64,000 bases of DNA from an uncultured Methanoregula sp. (GTDB lineage Archaea > Halobacteriota > Methanomicrobia > Methanomicrobiales > Methanospirillaceae). Location: contig NZ_OY759744.1 of assembly GCF_963662735.1 (NCBI RefSeq), positions 2,274,153-2,338,152 of the forward strand, written 5' to 3'. The position numbers and the translations under genes were made by a program. Shown piece after piece: positions 53,916 through 61,720 of this stretch; the stretch's first letter is position 1; every line of letters begins with the position of its first letter. Below the pieces are notes generated by a model. The model searched no databases. It saw nothing but the letters and a program-made list of their open reading frames with translations, and was not told the DNA's origin.

Positions 53916-54307
53916 CCCCGTTTTGAGCTTTTCACATTTATTCTAAATAGGCCTAGAGAGTCGGGCTGATGCCCGTCTCTTTGGGGAGTCCTGATGGACT
54001 CCCCTCCGGGGGTTGCCCCAAACTGCACCCCAACACGGGGCGCCCCCTTTTGGGGCACCCCCTCAACCCCCTCTTGTGCCACAAATCCCCCACATGTGGG
54101 GGAACGGGCACAGTAGTGATAGCCCCTTGATAGGGGCATGGGGGCGGTCGATGGTTGGCACTCTGACAATAGAGTTACTGGCTGGGTGTCATCGACAATG
54201 ATAACCTTCCCTGTTTGTACAAGAGCGAGACCCATTTCCTGATAGACAGGATAGAGTTTTTCGAAATCGGACCGGTTTATCTTATACGGAATTGCTTGTT
54301 TGCTCAT
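53912..54307 (-). CDS. Hypothetical element protein overlapping the origin region
   Basis: An open frame of 131 codons between the 72-residue gene and rep, overlapping both by 4 nt. The first ~55 residues (SKQAIPYKINRSDFEKLYPVYQE, later GKVIIVDDTQPVTLL) look like a normal small domain. The rest is rich in Gly, Pro and Arg because it is translated from the GC-rich hairpin cluster. Probably only the N-terminal half has a conserved protein role. It may regulate rep expression. I do not recognise it. Confidence 0.55.
   Translation of the reverse strand: MSKQAIPYKINRSDFEKLYPVYQEMGLALVQTGKVIIVDDTQPVTLLSECQPSTAPMPLSRGYHYCARSPTCGGFVAQEGVEGVPQKGAPRVGVQFGATPGGESIRTPQRDGHQPDSLGLFRINVKSSKRG
53957..54137. 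other. Candidate double-strand origin: cluster of hairpins with TGAT loops
   Basis: A GC-rich pocket in an AT-rich element holds at least four strong inverted repeats. Three share the loop TGAT: arms 53957-53966/53971-53980 (one mismatch), a perfect 9-bp arm pair 53983-53991/53996-54004, and GCCCCTTGATAGGGGC at 54122-54137. Between them is the perfect 16-bp palindrome CCCCCACATGTGGGGG (54087-54102), with an outer pair TGTGCC/GGCACA at 54075-54080 and 54107-54112. The last hairpin contains CTTGATA, the core of the nick site known for pC194/pGT5-type rolling-circle plasmids. The position next to rep supports an origin role. Confidence 0.65.
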
Positions 54308-54522
54308 CGTATCTTCTCCTCTTCTGATGATGGAACCTCGGTAATCCGAAGATCTCCGACTCTCTGAAGCGCACGGGCAGCCATCTGATCGAGCGGCGAC
54401 AAAGCCTTGAAGAGATCAAACGGAACCTCAAAGGGCTGGTTAGGAAGAGAATTCCGAGAAGAATAAATTCCGGTCATACAGTCCCTCCCATCGCTGGTTA
54501 CACTGGAAGAACCGAGACTCAT
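54304..54522 (-). CDS. Small hypothetical element protein, 72 residues
   Basis: A short frame (MSLGSSSVTSDGRDCM, later PFEVPFDLFKALSPLDQMAARALQRVG) that overlaps the start of the 131-residue gene by 4 nt (ATGA), so it heads the rep operon. The central helical segment DLFKALSPLDQMAARALQR could be a dimerisation or DNA-binding helix. No family is recognised. It may control copy number. Confidence 0.5.
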   Translation of the reverse strand: MSLGSSSVTSDGRDCMTGIYSSRNSLPNQPFEVPFDLFKALSPLDQMAARALQRVGDLRITEVPSSEEEKIR

Positions 54523-54697
54523 TCATCAGCGTTTGTTCAAAATGCGAAACAGTCCTCATCATTGCATCAAGCAATGGTATGAATTTGAGAGAACATTCAG
54601 TAATAAAATCCATATTCCTGTATTACTCTGGGTAATAATAAACACCCTATACGGGAGGAAATTTAATAAAACTTTCACGAAGTAAAAAAGTAAAAAA

Positions 54698-55963
54698 TTA
54701 TTGCGGATTTTTAATTTCGTTAAGGATCTCTATAAAAACCTTTTGAGCTTGGGGGTTTTCGCGGAACATTTCTCGGATTTTAGATGCCGATTCCTGATAT
54801 TGTACTTCCGCCTCGTCTGTTAAAGAGCGTCCACACTGATTGCAAAACCGAGCTGTAGGCCCGTTTATGATGTGACAAGCAGGGCATTGTTTTGGCGCGA
54901 GCACCTCTTTTTTCTCAGTTTTTTCAGTCCGTTTAATTCCGGCCTGTTCCAGCAATGCATCATCTATAGACCGATTGGTGAGATGTGCATAACAGGCAAA
55001 CATGTCCGTTGTGAGCGAGCCCCACATCATGGACTTAATTACAGATTCAGGAATACCTTTTTCGATAAGGTTGGTTATTCTCGTATGTCGGAAGATGTGC
55101 GGATGAACATTCTTTTTAATTCCCGTGCGTTCAGCAATCCGCTTTATCTGTCGGTACATTGTGTTGTAAGCTATGGCCTGTTTTTGATGGGATATGAACA
55201 CAAGATTGTTTCCAACAGGATCGAAGGGATAATCATCTTTCCATTTTGCGAGATAGGAAGATGCTGCCAGAAGTCGGACATACCGGGGTTTTCCGGTTTT
55301 CTCATCTACGTTGACAACAACGCCATAATTATCAAAAGAGACCTGCCCCCAGGTTAACTTTCCAAGTTCCCCAATCCGGAAACCGCCATCATACAGCATC
55401 ATGATTACAGCACGGTCTCGGGTTGATTCACAGGCCACGACCATTTTTTTAATTTCTTCTTCGGTGAGGATATCGGCAACCGTTTTTGTCATGAGATCGC
55501 GTTTCGGACGTTTTAACGAGGAAATATCCTTTTCGGAGAGGTTATTCGAATATCCTGATTCAATCATCCAGAGATAAAACGGTTTGATAATCGTGACAGT
55601 ATCATATACGAAATTCTTTGAATATCGCTGGCGTCCTGTAGCCTTCGGTTTGTTCGCCCCGTTTTTTAAGTCATCAATACCCTTGTAGATGTCGAGCATT
55701 GTATTTTCTTTGAATGGTTTTACCAGACGTCGCCATGCCAGAAAAGTAAAAAGTATTTTATTAACGCGGCCTTGGGAGAGGTCTTTATCGGCCCTGCGCT
55801 TTGTTAAATATTCATCAATTAGTTCGGCATCTTCGGGGGAAATGATGCCTTTTTCTTTCCAAGTTTGGAGAGATTTAATACCAAAGGACGTGTTGTTAAT
55901 ATGGAACTGTGAGTCATTGAGCGTTGGTGCTTTCTTCACCGTCGCGGTCATCCTTGTTGCCAT
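54698..55963 (-). CDS. int: Tyrosine recombinase / integrase with C-terminal zinc ribbon
   Basis: A 421-residue phage-type integrase. The SAM-like DNA-binding N-terminal domain (about 20-150) is followed by the catalytic domain with Arg196 (GGFRIGELGKLTW), the His289-x-x-Arg292 box (HPHIFRHTRITNL), Trp314, and the nucleophile Tyr325 (FACYAHLTN). A zinc ribbon closes the protein (Cys360, Cys363, Cys374, Cys377), an addition common in archaeal integrases. The gene is intact and starts 62 bp from the tRNA-Arg gene, so it was not split by integration. It should recombine the 13-bp site in tRNA-Arg. Confidence 0.92.
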   Translation of the reverse strand: MATRMTATVKKAPTLNDSQFHINNTSFGIKSLQTWKEKGIISPEDAELIDEYLTKRRADKDLSQGRVNKILFTFLAWRRLVKPFKENTMLDIYKGIDDLKNGANKPKATGRQRYSKNFVYDTVTIIKPFYLWMIESGYSNNLSEKDISSLKRPKRDLMTKTVADILTEEEIKKMVVACESTRDRAVIMMLYDGGFRIGELGKLTWGQVSFDNYGVVVNVDEKTGKPRYVRLLAASSYLAKWKDDYPFDPVGNNLVFISHQKQAIAYNTMYRQIKRIAERTGIKKNVHPHIFRHTRITNLIEKGIPESVIKSMMWGSLTTDMFACYAHLTNRSIDDALLEQAGIKRTEKTEKKEVLAPKQCPACHIINGPTARFCNQCGRSLTDEAEVQYQESASKIREMFRENPQAQKVFIEILNEIKNPQ

Positions 55964-55987
55964 ACAACTTGATTCGCGCTGGGGAAG

Positions 55988-55994
55988 TTAAAGG
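55988..55994 (+). promoter_or_regulatory. Possible replacement box A for tRNA-Arg
   Basis: TTAAAGG ends 32 nt before the tRNA start at 56026, exactly the spacing of TTTATAT from the orphan 5' end on the left. It lies in element DNA between int and the tRNA and is the best candidate for a substitute promoter. It is a weak match to the archaeal TATA consensus. Confidence 0.4.
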
Positions 55995-56025
55995 TATCGA
56001 GCGCAGGTGGACATAGTTGCTTAAT

Positions 56026-56097
56026 GCCTCGGTAGGGTAGTGGACATCCTAGAAGCCTCCGGAGCTTTTGACCCGGGTTCAAATCCCGGCCGGGGCG
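56026..56097 (+). tRNA. tRNA-Arg (anticodon CCG), also carries attR
   Basis: The acceptor stem GCCTCGG/CCGGGGC pairs fully with one T-G wobble. The anticodon stem GAAGC/GCTTT encloses CTCCGGA (anticodon CCG), and the T arm is CCGGGTTCAAATCCCGG. Discriminator G. No encoded CCA and no intron. Its first 13 bases (56026-56038) repeat at 50441 and form the right end of the integrated element, so the gene body is intact but its upstream DNA belongs to the element. Confidence 0.92.
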
Positions 56098-56157
56098 TTT
56101 ATTCTTTTGCGATCTGGATCTTTTCGTAATCAATTCATTAATCCGTATTTTTTTATT

Positions 56158-56474
56158 GCGATCACGATCGCGTTTGAAAATCTGATCCGGATCAACCAGA
56201 CTTTGATTTGAGATGTTCAACCGGATCGTGATTTTTATTTTTTTCAATCAAACCCGACTGAATTTTTTTTGGCAGACCGTGATCGAAAAAAGGGATCCAT
56301 GAGCAAGGTTCTGACAGAGATTTGAATTGCTAACGGATGTGAACCTGCTTAACTTTTTCAGCCGCACCCTGATTAAAAAATTTTGATCAAACTTTTCTGA
56401 AAAAATCTCAACCGGACTTTGATTGGAAAATTTTCAACGCGATCATGATCGCAATTGAAAACCTGATCCGGATC
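56158..56474. repeat. Degenerate long direct repeats in non-coding DNA
   Basis: Two copies of a 36-bp block (56158-56193 and 56439-56474) match at about 32 positions. Each begins with the palindrome GCGATCAYGATCGC, followed by a TTGAAAAYCTGATCCGGATC stretch. A second motif, TCAACCRGACTTTGATT, occurs at about 56192 and 56408 with weaker copies in between. The whole 56098-56566 gap is non-coding, AT-rich and GATC-rich. The irregular spacing rules out a CRISPR array. A replication, segregation or decayed element site is possible. Confidence 0.6.
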
Positions 56475-56566
56475 GATCGAACCCTGCCAGAAAATGGTAT
56501 AAACGAACATTGAGTTCCATTGTCATCAAGTGAACGCATATAACGTGATGTAACGTATAGCGTACA

Positions 56567-56809
56567 ATGCAACACATGATGTATCAGTCACACTCATTTG
56601 CCGGGCCGCTCCTGGTGTTCGCAGTCTGGATAGTACAGCTGTTTGTCGCGTTTCTCATCTACCGGGATGCAAAGGAACAAAAAATGCTTGCACCGGTCTG
56701 GACCATTCTCGCGATCCTGCCGATGTTCGGGTATCTCGTTGACGTTCTCTACCTGATAATCCGGGAGCTCAGGTCTCCGAAGAAGACAGATGCAGCCACC
56801 ATATCCTGA
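56567..56809 (+). CDS. Small two-helix membrane protein
   Basis: An 80-residue protein with two membrane helices (about 12-32 and 43-65) separated by a short polar turn (YRDAKEQKMLAP). It ends in a polar tail (IIRELRSPKKTDAATIS). The pattern resembles the short PLDc_N-type membrane domain found alone in many archaea. ATG codons at 56567, 56576 and 56579 are in frame. The upstream sequence CATATAAC could be a promoter. Function unknown. Confidence 0.6.
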   Translation: MQHMMYQSHSFAGPLLVFAVWIVQLFVAFLIYRDAKEQKMLAPVWTILAILPMFGYLVDVLYLIIRELRSPKKTDAATIS

Positions 56810-57153
56810 TATCTGAAAAACATCCCACGGATTCAGTTCTATACACAAATAAACGGGTCAGCAGGAGTTTTGGAGAACTGATGAGGGAATTACATTTTTT
56901 GTTTTTATCAGAATGGCTAAACATTCTGTGCCCGTGCTGGTGACTGGCAAGTGAGCTCGTGATTAAAAGACCTTATCAAATTGTAAACTCTGCCCGCATC
57001 TTACACAATGCGATGCTCATATTTTAAAAGGAGCTCACAAACACCGGGATGGATCCAATCCCTGCGAAATAATTTTGAAAACCGAAGCCGACGAACGATA
57101 ATTGTTATTCGTTCAATCATCCGTACCGAAAAAAGTATTACGGTGTGAGAAAC
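56810..57153. other. Intergenic region without a recognisable gene
   Basis: 344 bp between the small membrane protein and the convergent M42 peptidase. It includes a long T-run near 56903-56912 that may end transcription from the left. I find no tRNA, repeat or convincing reading frame. Confidence 0.45.
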
Positions 57154-58191
57154 CTACAATGCCGGTTTCTGTTTCAGCGCGTTCACGAGCAGGTTCACGC
57201 CGGCCTCAACATCCTGCAGGTCAAGCACTTCCACAGGCGAGTGGATGTACCGTGACGGGATGCTGAGCGTTGTACTCGGGATACCGCCTTTTGTTAAGTG
57301 GATTGCTGTTGCGTCAGTGGTCCCGCCGCTCCCAACCTCGAGCTGGACCGGTATGTTATTCTCGTCTGCCGCATCCTTGAGCCATTTTACGACTTTCCTG
57401 CTCGCGATAAGACCCCGGCCGCTGCTGTCGACAATCGTGATGACCGGGCCTTTTCCCATCTCAACCGGGGCATCCTTCATGTCGATGCCCGGGTGATCGC
57501 CGGGGATCGTAACATCGGTTGCAATCGCACAGTCAGGATCAAGCGAATAGGCGCTCGTCCGGGCACCCTTGAGACCGACTTCTTCCTGGACCGTGAAGAC
57601 ACCGAAGATCGTGAGCGGGGATTTGACTTCCTTCAAGGTCTTGATGAGCATCGCAACACCGGCTCGGTTGTCGAATGCCTTGCCGGTGACCCGGGTGTTT
57701 GCAAGGGGAGCGAATTCACGGTCCACCGTGACCGGGGTCCCGACATCCACGCCAAGATAGGCTACCTCTTCCTTGTTGGTTGCACCGACATCGATGAACA
57801 TGTCATCGACTTTGACACCTTTCTTGCGCTCGTCATCGTCCATCATGTGCGGGGGCTTCCCGCCGATGACCCCAAACAGGGGGCCGTTGGGCGTATGCAG
57901 GATGACCCGCTGGTTGTACAGGGTAGGACCGTACCAGCCGCCAAGGGCAACGAACCGGATGAATCCTTTCTCGTCAACGTACTTGACCATCAGGCCAATC
58001 TCATCCATGTGGGCGGCAAGCATCACTTTGAACTTGTTGCCGCGCTTGATGGCGATGAGGTTCCCCATAGGGTCCTCGCGGATATCGTCCACGTGGCCTT
58101 TAAGCTCTTTTTTAATGACCGAAAAAACGCTACCTTCACTGCCCGAAACTCCGTGGGCATTGGATAATTTCCGTAACAGTTCTTTTACCAT
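57154..58191 (-). CDS. M42-family glutamyl/tetrahedral aminopeptidase
   Basis: A 345-residue metallo-aminopeptidase of family M42, which forms large tetrahedral particles that trim peptides released by the proteasome. The metal ligands and catalytic residues are in AAHMDEIG, KAFDNRAGVAM, VQEEVGLKGA, ATDVTIPGDHPG and SRYIHSPVE. Domain order is as in the family, with a PDZ-like insertion around residues 75-160. The ATG at 58191 is chosen because AGGTGA lies 5 nt upstream and it begins 2 nt after the stop of the preceding aminotransferase gene. A GTG at 58200 is also in frame. Confidence 0.93.
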   Translation of the reverse strand: MVKELLRKLSNAHGVSGSEGSVFSVIKKELKGHVDDIREDPMGNLIAIKRGNKFKVMLAAHMDEIGLMVKYVDEKGFIRFVALGGWYGPTLYNQRVILHTPNGPLFGVIGGKPPHMMDDDERKKGVKVDDMFIDVGATNKEEVAYLGVDVGTPVTVDREFAPLANTRVTGKAFDNRAGVAMLIKTLKEVKSPLTIFGVFTVQEEVGLKGARTSAYSLDPDCAIATDVTIPGDHPGIDMKDAPVEMGKGPVITIVDSSGRGLIASRKVVKWLKDAADENNIPVQLEVGSGGTTDATAIHLTKGGIPSTTLSIPSRYIHSPVEVLDLQDVEAGVNLLVNALKQKPAL

Positions 58192-58192
58192 A

Positions 58193-59299
58193 TCATTCAC
58201 CTATTGCATTTTTTATCCTATCAAGGGCCCGGTTCAAATTTTCCCGGGAATTTGCATAACTGATCCGGGTGTACTCCGGCGCATTCACCCCGAATGCAGT
58301 CCCCGGGACCACAACAACACCGGCATCAATGATCTTCTGCGTCAGTGCCGGTTTCATGGGAACGAAGGCATAGAACGCGCCTTCGGGCACCGGGAACCGG
58401 AACCCGAGATCGGCAAGTCCTTTGCAGATGAGATCCCGGCGAACCCGGTACTCGTCGCGCATAACGCCGACCATGTGCTGGTCGCCTTCATATGCTGCAA
58501 GCGCCGCATACTGGGAGATGGATGTGGCACAAGCCTGGCAGTACTGGTGGACCTTGAGACATTCGCCGACAATCTCGGGCGATGCGGCCAGGTACCCGAC
58601 GCGCCAGCCGGTCATGGCATAGGTCTTGCTCGTGGCATTGATGGTAATAACATTGTCGCCGAAGGTACCAGCACTCCAGTGCTGTTTCCCGTAAATGAAA
58701 TGCTCGTACACTTCATCCGAGATGATGGTGACTCCCTTGTCCCCGGCATATTCCACCAGCGCCCGGATGGACTCTTTATCCTCGACCGCACCGGTCGGGT
58801 TTCCCGGCGAATTGATGACCATGAGTTTTGCCCCGTCCATCTGTTCCTTTGCAGCCTCGACATCGATATGAAGGCTTCCGGTCAGCGGGACACTGACCGG
58901 CCGGCCGCCGGCAAGAGTTGCAAGGGACGCATAGGAGACAAAACCCGGGTCCGGGCAGAGCACCCGGTCGCCGTCGCGGAGAAGCGCCTGCATCACGATA
59001 TGGAGTGCCTCGCTCGCACCAGCGGTTACGATGATCTGGTTCGGGGAATAGTCCAGTTCATTCTCTTTTTTTAATTTCCGGCTGATCGCATTTCGTAGTT
59101 CAGGGATACCGTTATTGGGCGTGTACCCGGTCTTTCCTTCCTGGATGGCCCGTATTGCAGCGTCTTTGATATGCTGCGGGGTGTCAAAATCGGGCTGGCC
59201 CAGCCCGAGGTTGATCGAGTCCGGGCCTGCAGACTCGAAGATCTTCCGGATACCGGAGATCTCGATTCCGAGAACCCGGTCTGAGAATTGTATTCCCAT
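58193..59299 (-). CDS. Class I/II aminotransferase (aspartate aminotransferase-like)
   Basis: A 368-residue PLP enzyme with INLGLGQPDFDTPQHIK, YTPNNGIPELRNAI, NSPGNPTGAVEDKE, ISDEVYEHFIYG, the PLP lysine in NATSKTYAMTGWRVGY and the C-terminal arginine in TRISYANSREN. It belongs to the same branch as archaeal aspartate or aromatic aminotransferases. The stop lies 2 bp before the start of the M42 peptidase gene and 17 bp separate it from the hexuloisomerase stop, so these three genes form a tight minus-strand operon. Confidence 0.9.
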   Translation of the reverse strand: MGIQFSDRVLGIEISGIRKIFESAGPDSINLGLGQPDFDTPQHIKDAAIRAIQEGKTGYTPNNGIPELRNAISRKLKKENELDYSPNQIIVTAGASEALHIVMQALLRDGDRVLCPDPGFVSYASLATLAGGRPVSVPLTGSLHIDVEAAKEQMDGAKLMVINSPGNPTGAVEDKESIRALVEYAGDKGVTIISDEVYEHFIYGKQHWSAGTFGDNVITINATSKTYAMTGWRVGYLAASPEIVGECLKVHQYCQACATSISQYAALAAYEGDQHMVGVMRDEYRVRRDLICKGLADLGFRFPVPEGAFYAFVPMKPALTQKIIDAGVVVVPGTAFGVNAPEYTRISYANSRENLNRALDRIKNAIGE

Positions 59300-59315
59300 A
59301 CGCTGCTCCGTACTG

Positions 59316-59915
59316 TTATTCGATATTGGTGTGCCGGTTCTTCAGGGCCGACTCGTCCGTTTTTGTGATCTCCATCATTCGCGAGATCACGGCATCGCTG
59401 AAGATCATGGATGCTGTCTCAAAAAGCGTACCGAGCGGGGCAAACGACTTGTGCTCACCCATCATTTGCCGGATCTCGAACTCGACCGCATCATCCTCAA
59501 CATCGTCACGGTGATGCTCGATGATGACTATGCAGTCTGAGATCTTCCCGATCCGCGAATCGGCGTTTGAGGTGATAAGGCAGATGTGGGCCCCAATATC
59601 CTTTGCCGTCTCCGCAAGATCAGCCACGGTCTTGGTCCGCCCCGAACCGGAGAAGATGACCATCGCGTCGCCTGGGTTCATGGCCGGGGTGATGGTCTCC
59701 CCGACAACGTATGCCTGGAGTCCAAGGTGCATGAGGCGCATGGCAAACGCTTTTGCCACAAGCCCGGACCGTCCTGCCCCGATTACGTAAATCCGCTTGG
59801 CTTTCAGGAGTTCATCGATGAATTTCTCGCAATCCTGGTACGAAAGGGTGTTCGCTATTGACCGGATCTTTGATGCCATCAACAGCATCATTTCCTGTAC
59901 CCTGTGGTTCTCCAT
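59316..59915 (-). CDS. hxlB: 6-phospho-3-hexuloisomerase (PHI)
   Basis: A 199-residue SIS-domain isomerase that interconverts hexulose-6-phosphate and fructose-6-phosphate. In methanogens it acts with hexulose-phosphate synthase in the ribulose monophosphate route that makes pentoses. Signatures are YVIGAGRSGLVAKAFAMRL, MHLGLQAYVVGE and VIFSGSGRTKTVADLAETAK, with the conserved C-terminal part LGTLFETASMIFSDAVI. No hexulose-phosphate synthase gene is next to it. First gene of the operon with the aminotransferase and M42 peptidase. Confidence 0.93.
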   Translation of the reverse strand: MENHRVQEMMLLMASKIRSIANTLSYQDCEKFIDELLKAKRIYVIGAGRSGLVAKAFAMRLMHLGLQAYVVGETITPAMNPGDAMVIFSGSGRTKTVADLAETAKDIGAHICLITSNADSRIGKISDCIVIIEHHRDDVEDDAVEFEIRQMMGEHKSFAPLGTLFETASMIFSDAVISRMMEITKTDESALKNRHTNIE

Positions 59916-60009
59916 GCTTCTCGCAGAAGAATTGCATCCACATAGTAGATGAGAATTTCGTAAGATAAAAAAAAAGATCGATTATATTAGACTAAATTAG
60001 ATTATGTGA

Positions 60010-60471
60010 CTAGAGATTTCCATTATTTTTCCATTTTTGAAAATCCATCATGCCAAAAACATTGATCAATTTACCACCAATTTGACTTTTTACCCATTCA
60101 ATAGCTCCTTTTTTTGAACCGCCACCATCAATAATTACAATTGCATCAGTTGGAAATTTTTCTTTAATATTTTGAACCAAAAAGGGCAATTTTTCATCAA
60201 CAGAGCCAGACACTTGTTGCCATTTAGATTCAATAACTAAACAACGTGGGTATTTTTCTGGGTGAAAAATTACAAAATCTCCATATACATTAGTCCCATA
60301 AATGCTTTTACAGAGATACAATTGCCGAGTGTAGATGGGTTGATCTAGATATCTAGCGGTTTTCCAATTTTTTCTATCCACAAAAGAATAACCGGATTCA
60401 TTCAAGCTATGAGTGATAAATTCCTCAAGAGATTTGCCGGTACGATTTGCAATTTTGCCACCTTGTTCCAT
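60010..60471 (-). CDS. Small PD-(D/E)XK nuclease, probable restriction endonuclease
   Basis: A 153-residue protein next to a DNA adenine methylase. The catalytic pattern is YGDFVIFHPEKYP followed by CLVIESKWQQVSGSVDEK, matching D...ExK of PD-(D/E)XK nucleases. VIIDGGGSKKGAIEW follows in the last third. Its frame can start with TTG inside the methylase stop codon (TTGA) or at ATG 60471. The codon use is AT-rich like the methylase. Recognition site and cleavage are not shown. Confidence 0.75.
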   Translation of the reverse strand: MEQGGKIANRTGKSLEEFITHSLNESGYSFVDRKNWKTARYLDQPIYTRQLYLCKSIYGTNVYGDFVIFHPEKYPRCLVIESKWQQVSGSVDEKLPFLVQNIKEKFPTDAIVIIDGGGSKKGAIEWVKSQIGGKLINVFGMMDFQKWKNNGNL

Positions 60472-60473
60472 AA

Positions 60474-61397
60474 TCAATAGTTAGTTATTACTACTTCTTC
60501 AACAGGGTTTCGTTTATCTTTCTTACAATTCACAAAACGCGGTGCTGTAACGATATGAATATTGAAGATAGAACTCTTAAAAATATCACGGATGAAGGGT
60601 GTATGAGAATTAGAAAGCATTATTTTAACTCCTTTTTTATGAAGTTGCACCGCAAAATCTCGAAGAATTACTTGATCTTTTTCAGTAAAGTCCGAATGGG
60701 TGTAACTAGTGAATGATATATCATCAGTTGGATGATACGGAGGATCAAAATAAACGAAATCTCCACTTTTAGGGCGAATTGTCTCGAAAGGTCTCCGTTC
60801 AATTTTTACATTTTTTAACGCTTCATGACATGCCCAAATATTCTCCTCATTAACGATTGTTGGATTTTTGTAAGTCCCCATCGGGACATTAAACTCGCCG
60901 GATTTATTCACCCGAAATAACCCATTGTAACAAGTCCGGTTAAGATAAATTAATCGAGCCGCGAGATCCAACGGGTTTTTTATATCATGCCGCTTGCGAG
61001 TATTGTAATAATATTCTTTGGAATGATTTTGCTTATGCTTTTTAAGAAGAGCAATTAATTTATCCGGTTCTTTTTGTATTGCCCTGTATGTTATCATTAA
61101 ATCTAAATTGCTATCAGAGAGATTGGCATTTTTAAGATCTTTAGAGAGCGAGAAAAAAAGTGCTCCTCCACCAACAAATGGCTCATAATAGGTACCAATT
61201 TTTTCCGGTAAATGACTTTTTAACTCTTTTATCAGGCACCGTTTTCCACCCACCCATTTTACAAAAGGGGCGGGTTGATTTCCATTCGTAGTACCTTCAT
61301 CGCCTACTTCATCCTCAATACAATTAACGTCAATAGAATCATCACCAGTAGTATCTGTTTGTAGAATTTTTTGAATAAAAATTTTTGATGACTCCAT
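60474..61397 (-). CDS. DNA adenine N6-methyltransferase (Dam/DpnII class)
   Basis: A 307-residue methyltransferase of the D12 class (alpha order). It has PFVKWVGGKRCLIKEL for AdoMet binding, YYEPFVGGGALFF, and the catalytic motif IV VYFDPPYHPTDD. The family includes Dam, DpnM and MboA, many of which methylate GATC. GAGGT precedes the ATG by 7 nt. A low-complexity N-terminal extension of about 40 residues precedes the domain. With the overlapping nuclease gene it forms a compact type II restriction-modification unit in an AT-rich island. Confidence 0.88.
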   Translation of the reverse strand: MESSKIFIQKILQTDTTGDDSIDVNCIEDEVGDEGTTNGNQPAPFVKWVGGKRCLIKELKSHLPEKIGTYYEPFVGGGALFFSLSKDLKNANLSDSNLDLMITYRAIQKEPDKLIALLKKHKQNHSKEYYYNTRKRHDIKNPLDLAARLIYLNRTCYNGLFRVNKSGEFNVPMGTYKNPTIVNEENIWACHEALKNVKIERRPFETIRPKSGDFVYFDPPYHPTDDISFTSYTHSDFTEKDQVILRDFAVQLHKKGVKIMLSNSHTPFIRDIFKSSIFNIHIVTAPRFVNCKKDKRNPVEEVVITNY

Positions 61398-61720
61398 TGA
61401 TTTTACCTCGATATATGTTAAGAGTTAATTACTGATAGATGTAATGTCCGATACAAAATATTATTGAAAGACCTTGCTTTGATTTTCATTTCTTGTGTTA
61501 ACTATTTGATAAAAACTTCCAGTATATGAAATACTCAATCTGGGGGGTGAAAATGAATTATTACCTAAAAAATATTAGTCACTGATCCGCCGCCGGGGCG
61601 CCCCGTCGGGGGCGGCGGCTTTCATCACTAAGGGAGGGGAATCTGTTTTCATCGTTCACAGGATAAGACAAACCGGATTTTGCTTATTTTTTCAGCAGAA
61701 TATGCTGATGACAGTACGGG
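61398..61720. other. Intergenic region with a GC-rich hairpin
   Basis: 323 bp between the methylase start and the ACT-metallo-beta-lactamase gene. It is AT-rich on the side of the island but contains a sharp GC-rich inverted repeat, CCGCCGCC at 61587-61594 with GGCGGCGG at 61611-61618. This hairpin lies about 100 nt downstream of the minus-strand ACT gene and marks the likely right boundary of the island. Confidence 0.5.

Larger units (their letters stand above)
50454..56025. mobile_element. Integrated plasmid-like element in tRNA-Arg
   Basis: The segment between the 13-bp repeats is much more AT-rich than its flanks, especially 50.5-53.9 kb. On the left it carries a plus-strand cargo group of four genes (TIGR04255-like, two unknowns, a membrane zinc-ribbon protein). 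On the right it carries a minus-strand replication and integration module: two small genes, a rolling-circle Rep, a hairpin-rich origin candidate and a tyrosine recombinase beside the tRNA. I see no capsid, spike or packaging gene, so an integrative rolling-circle plasmid is the simplest reading. A small pleolipovirus-like provirus cannot be excluded. Confidence 0.8.

Noticed and set aside
50454..56025. A pleolipovirus provirus
   Set aside because: Rep and integrase fit, but no spike, membrane or ATPase gene of that group is present, so plasmid is the safer call.
56158..56474. CRISPR array
   Set aside because: Repeat copies are few, imperfect and unevenly spaced, and there are no cas genes.
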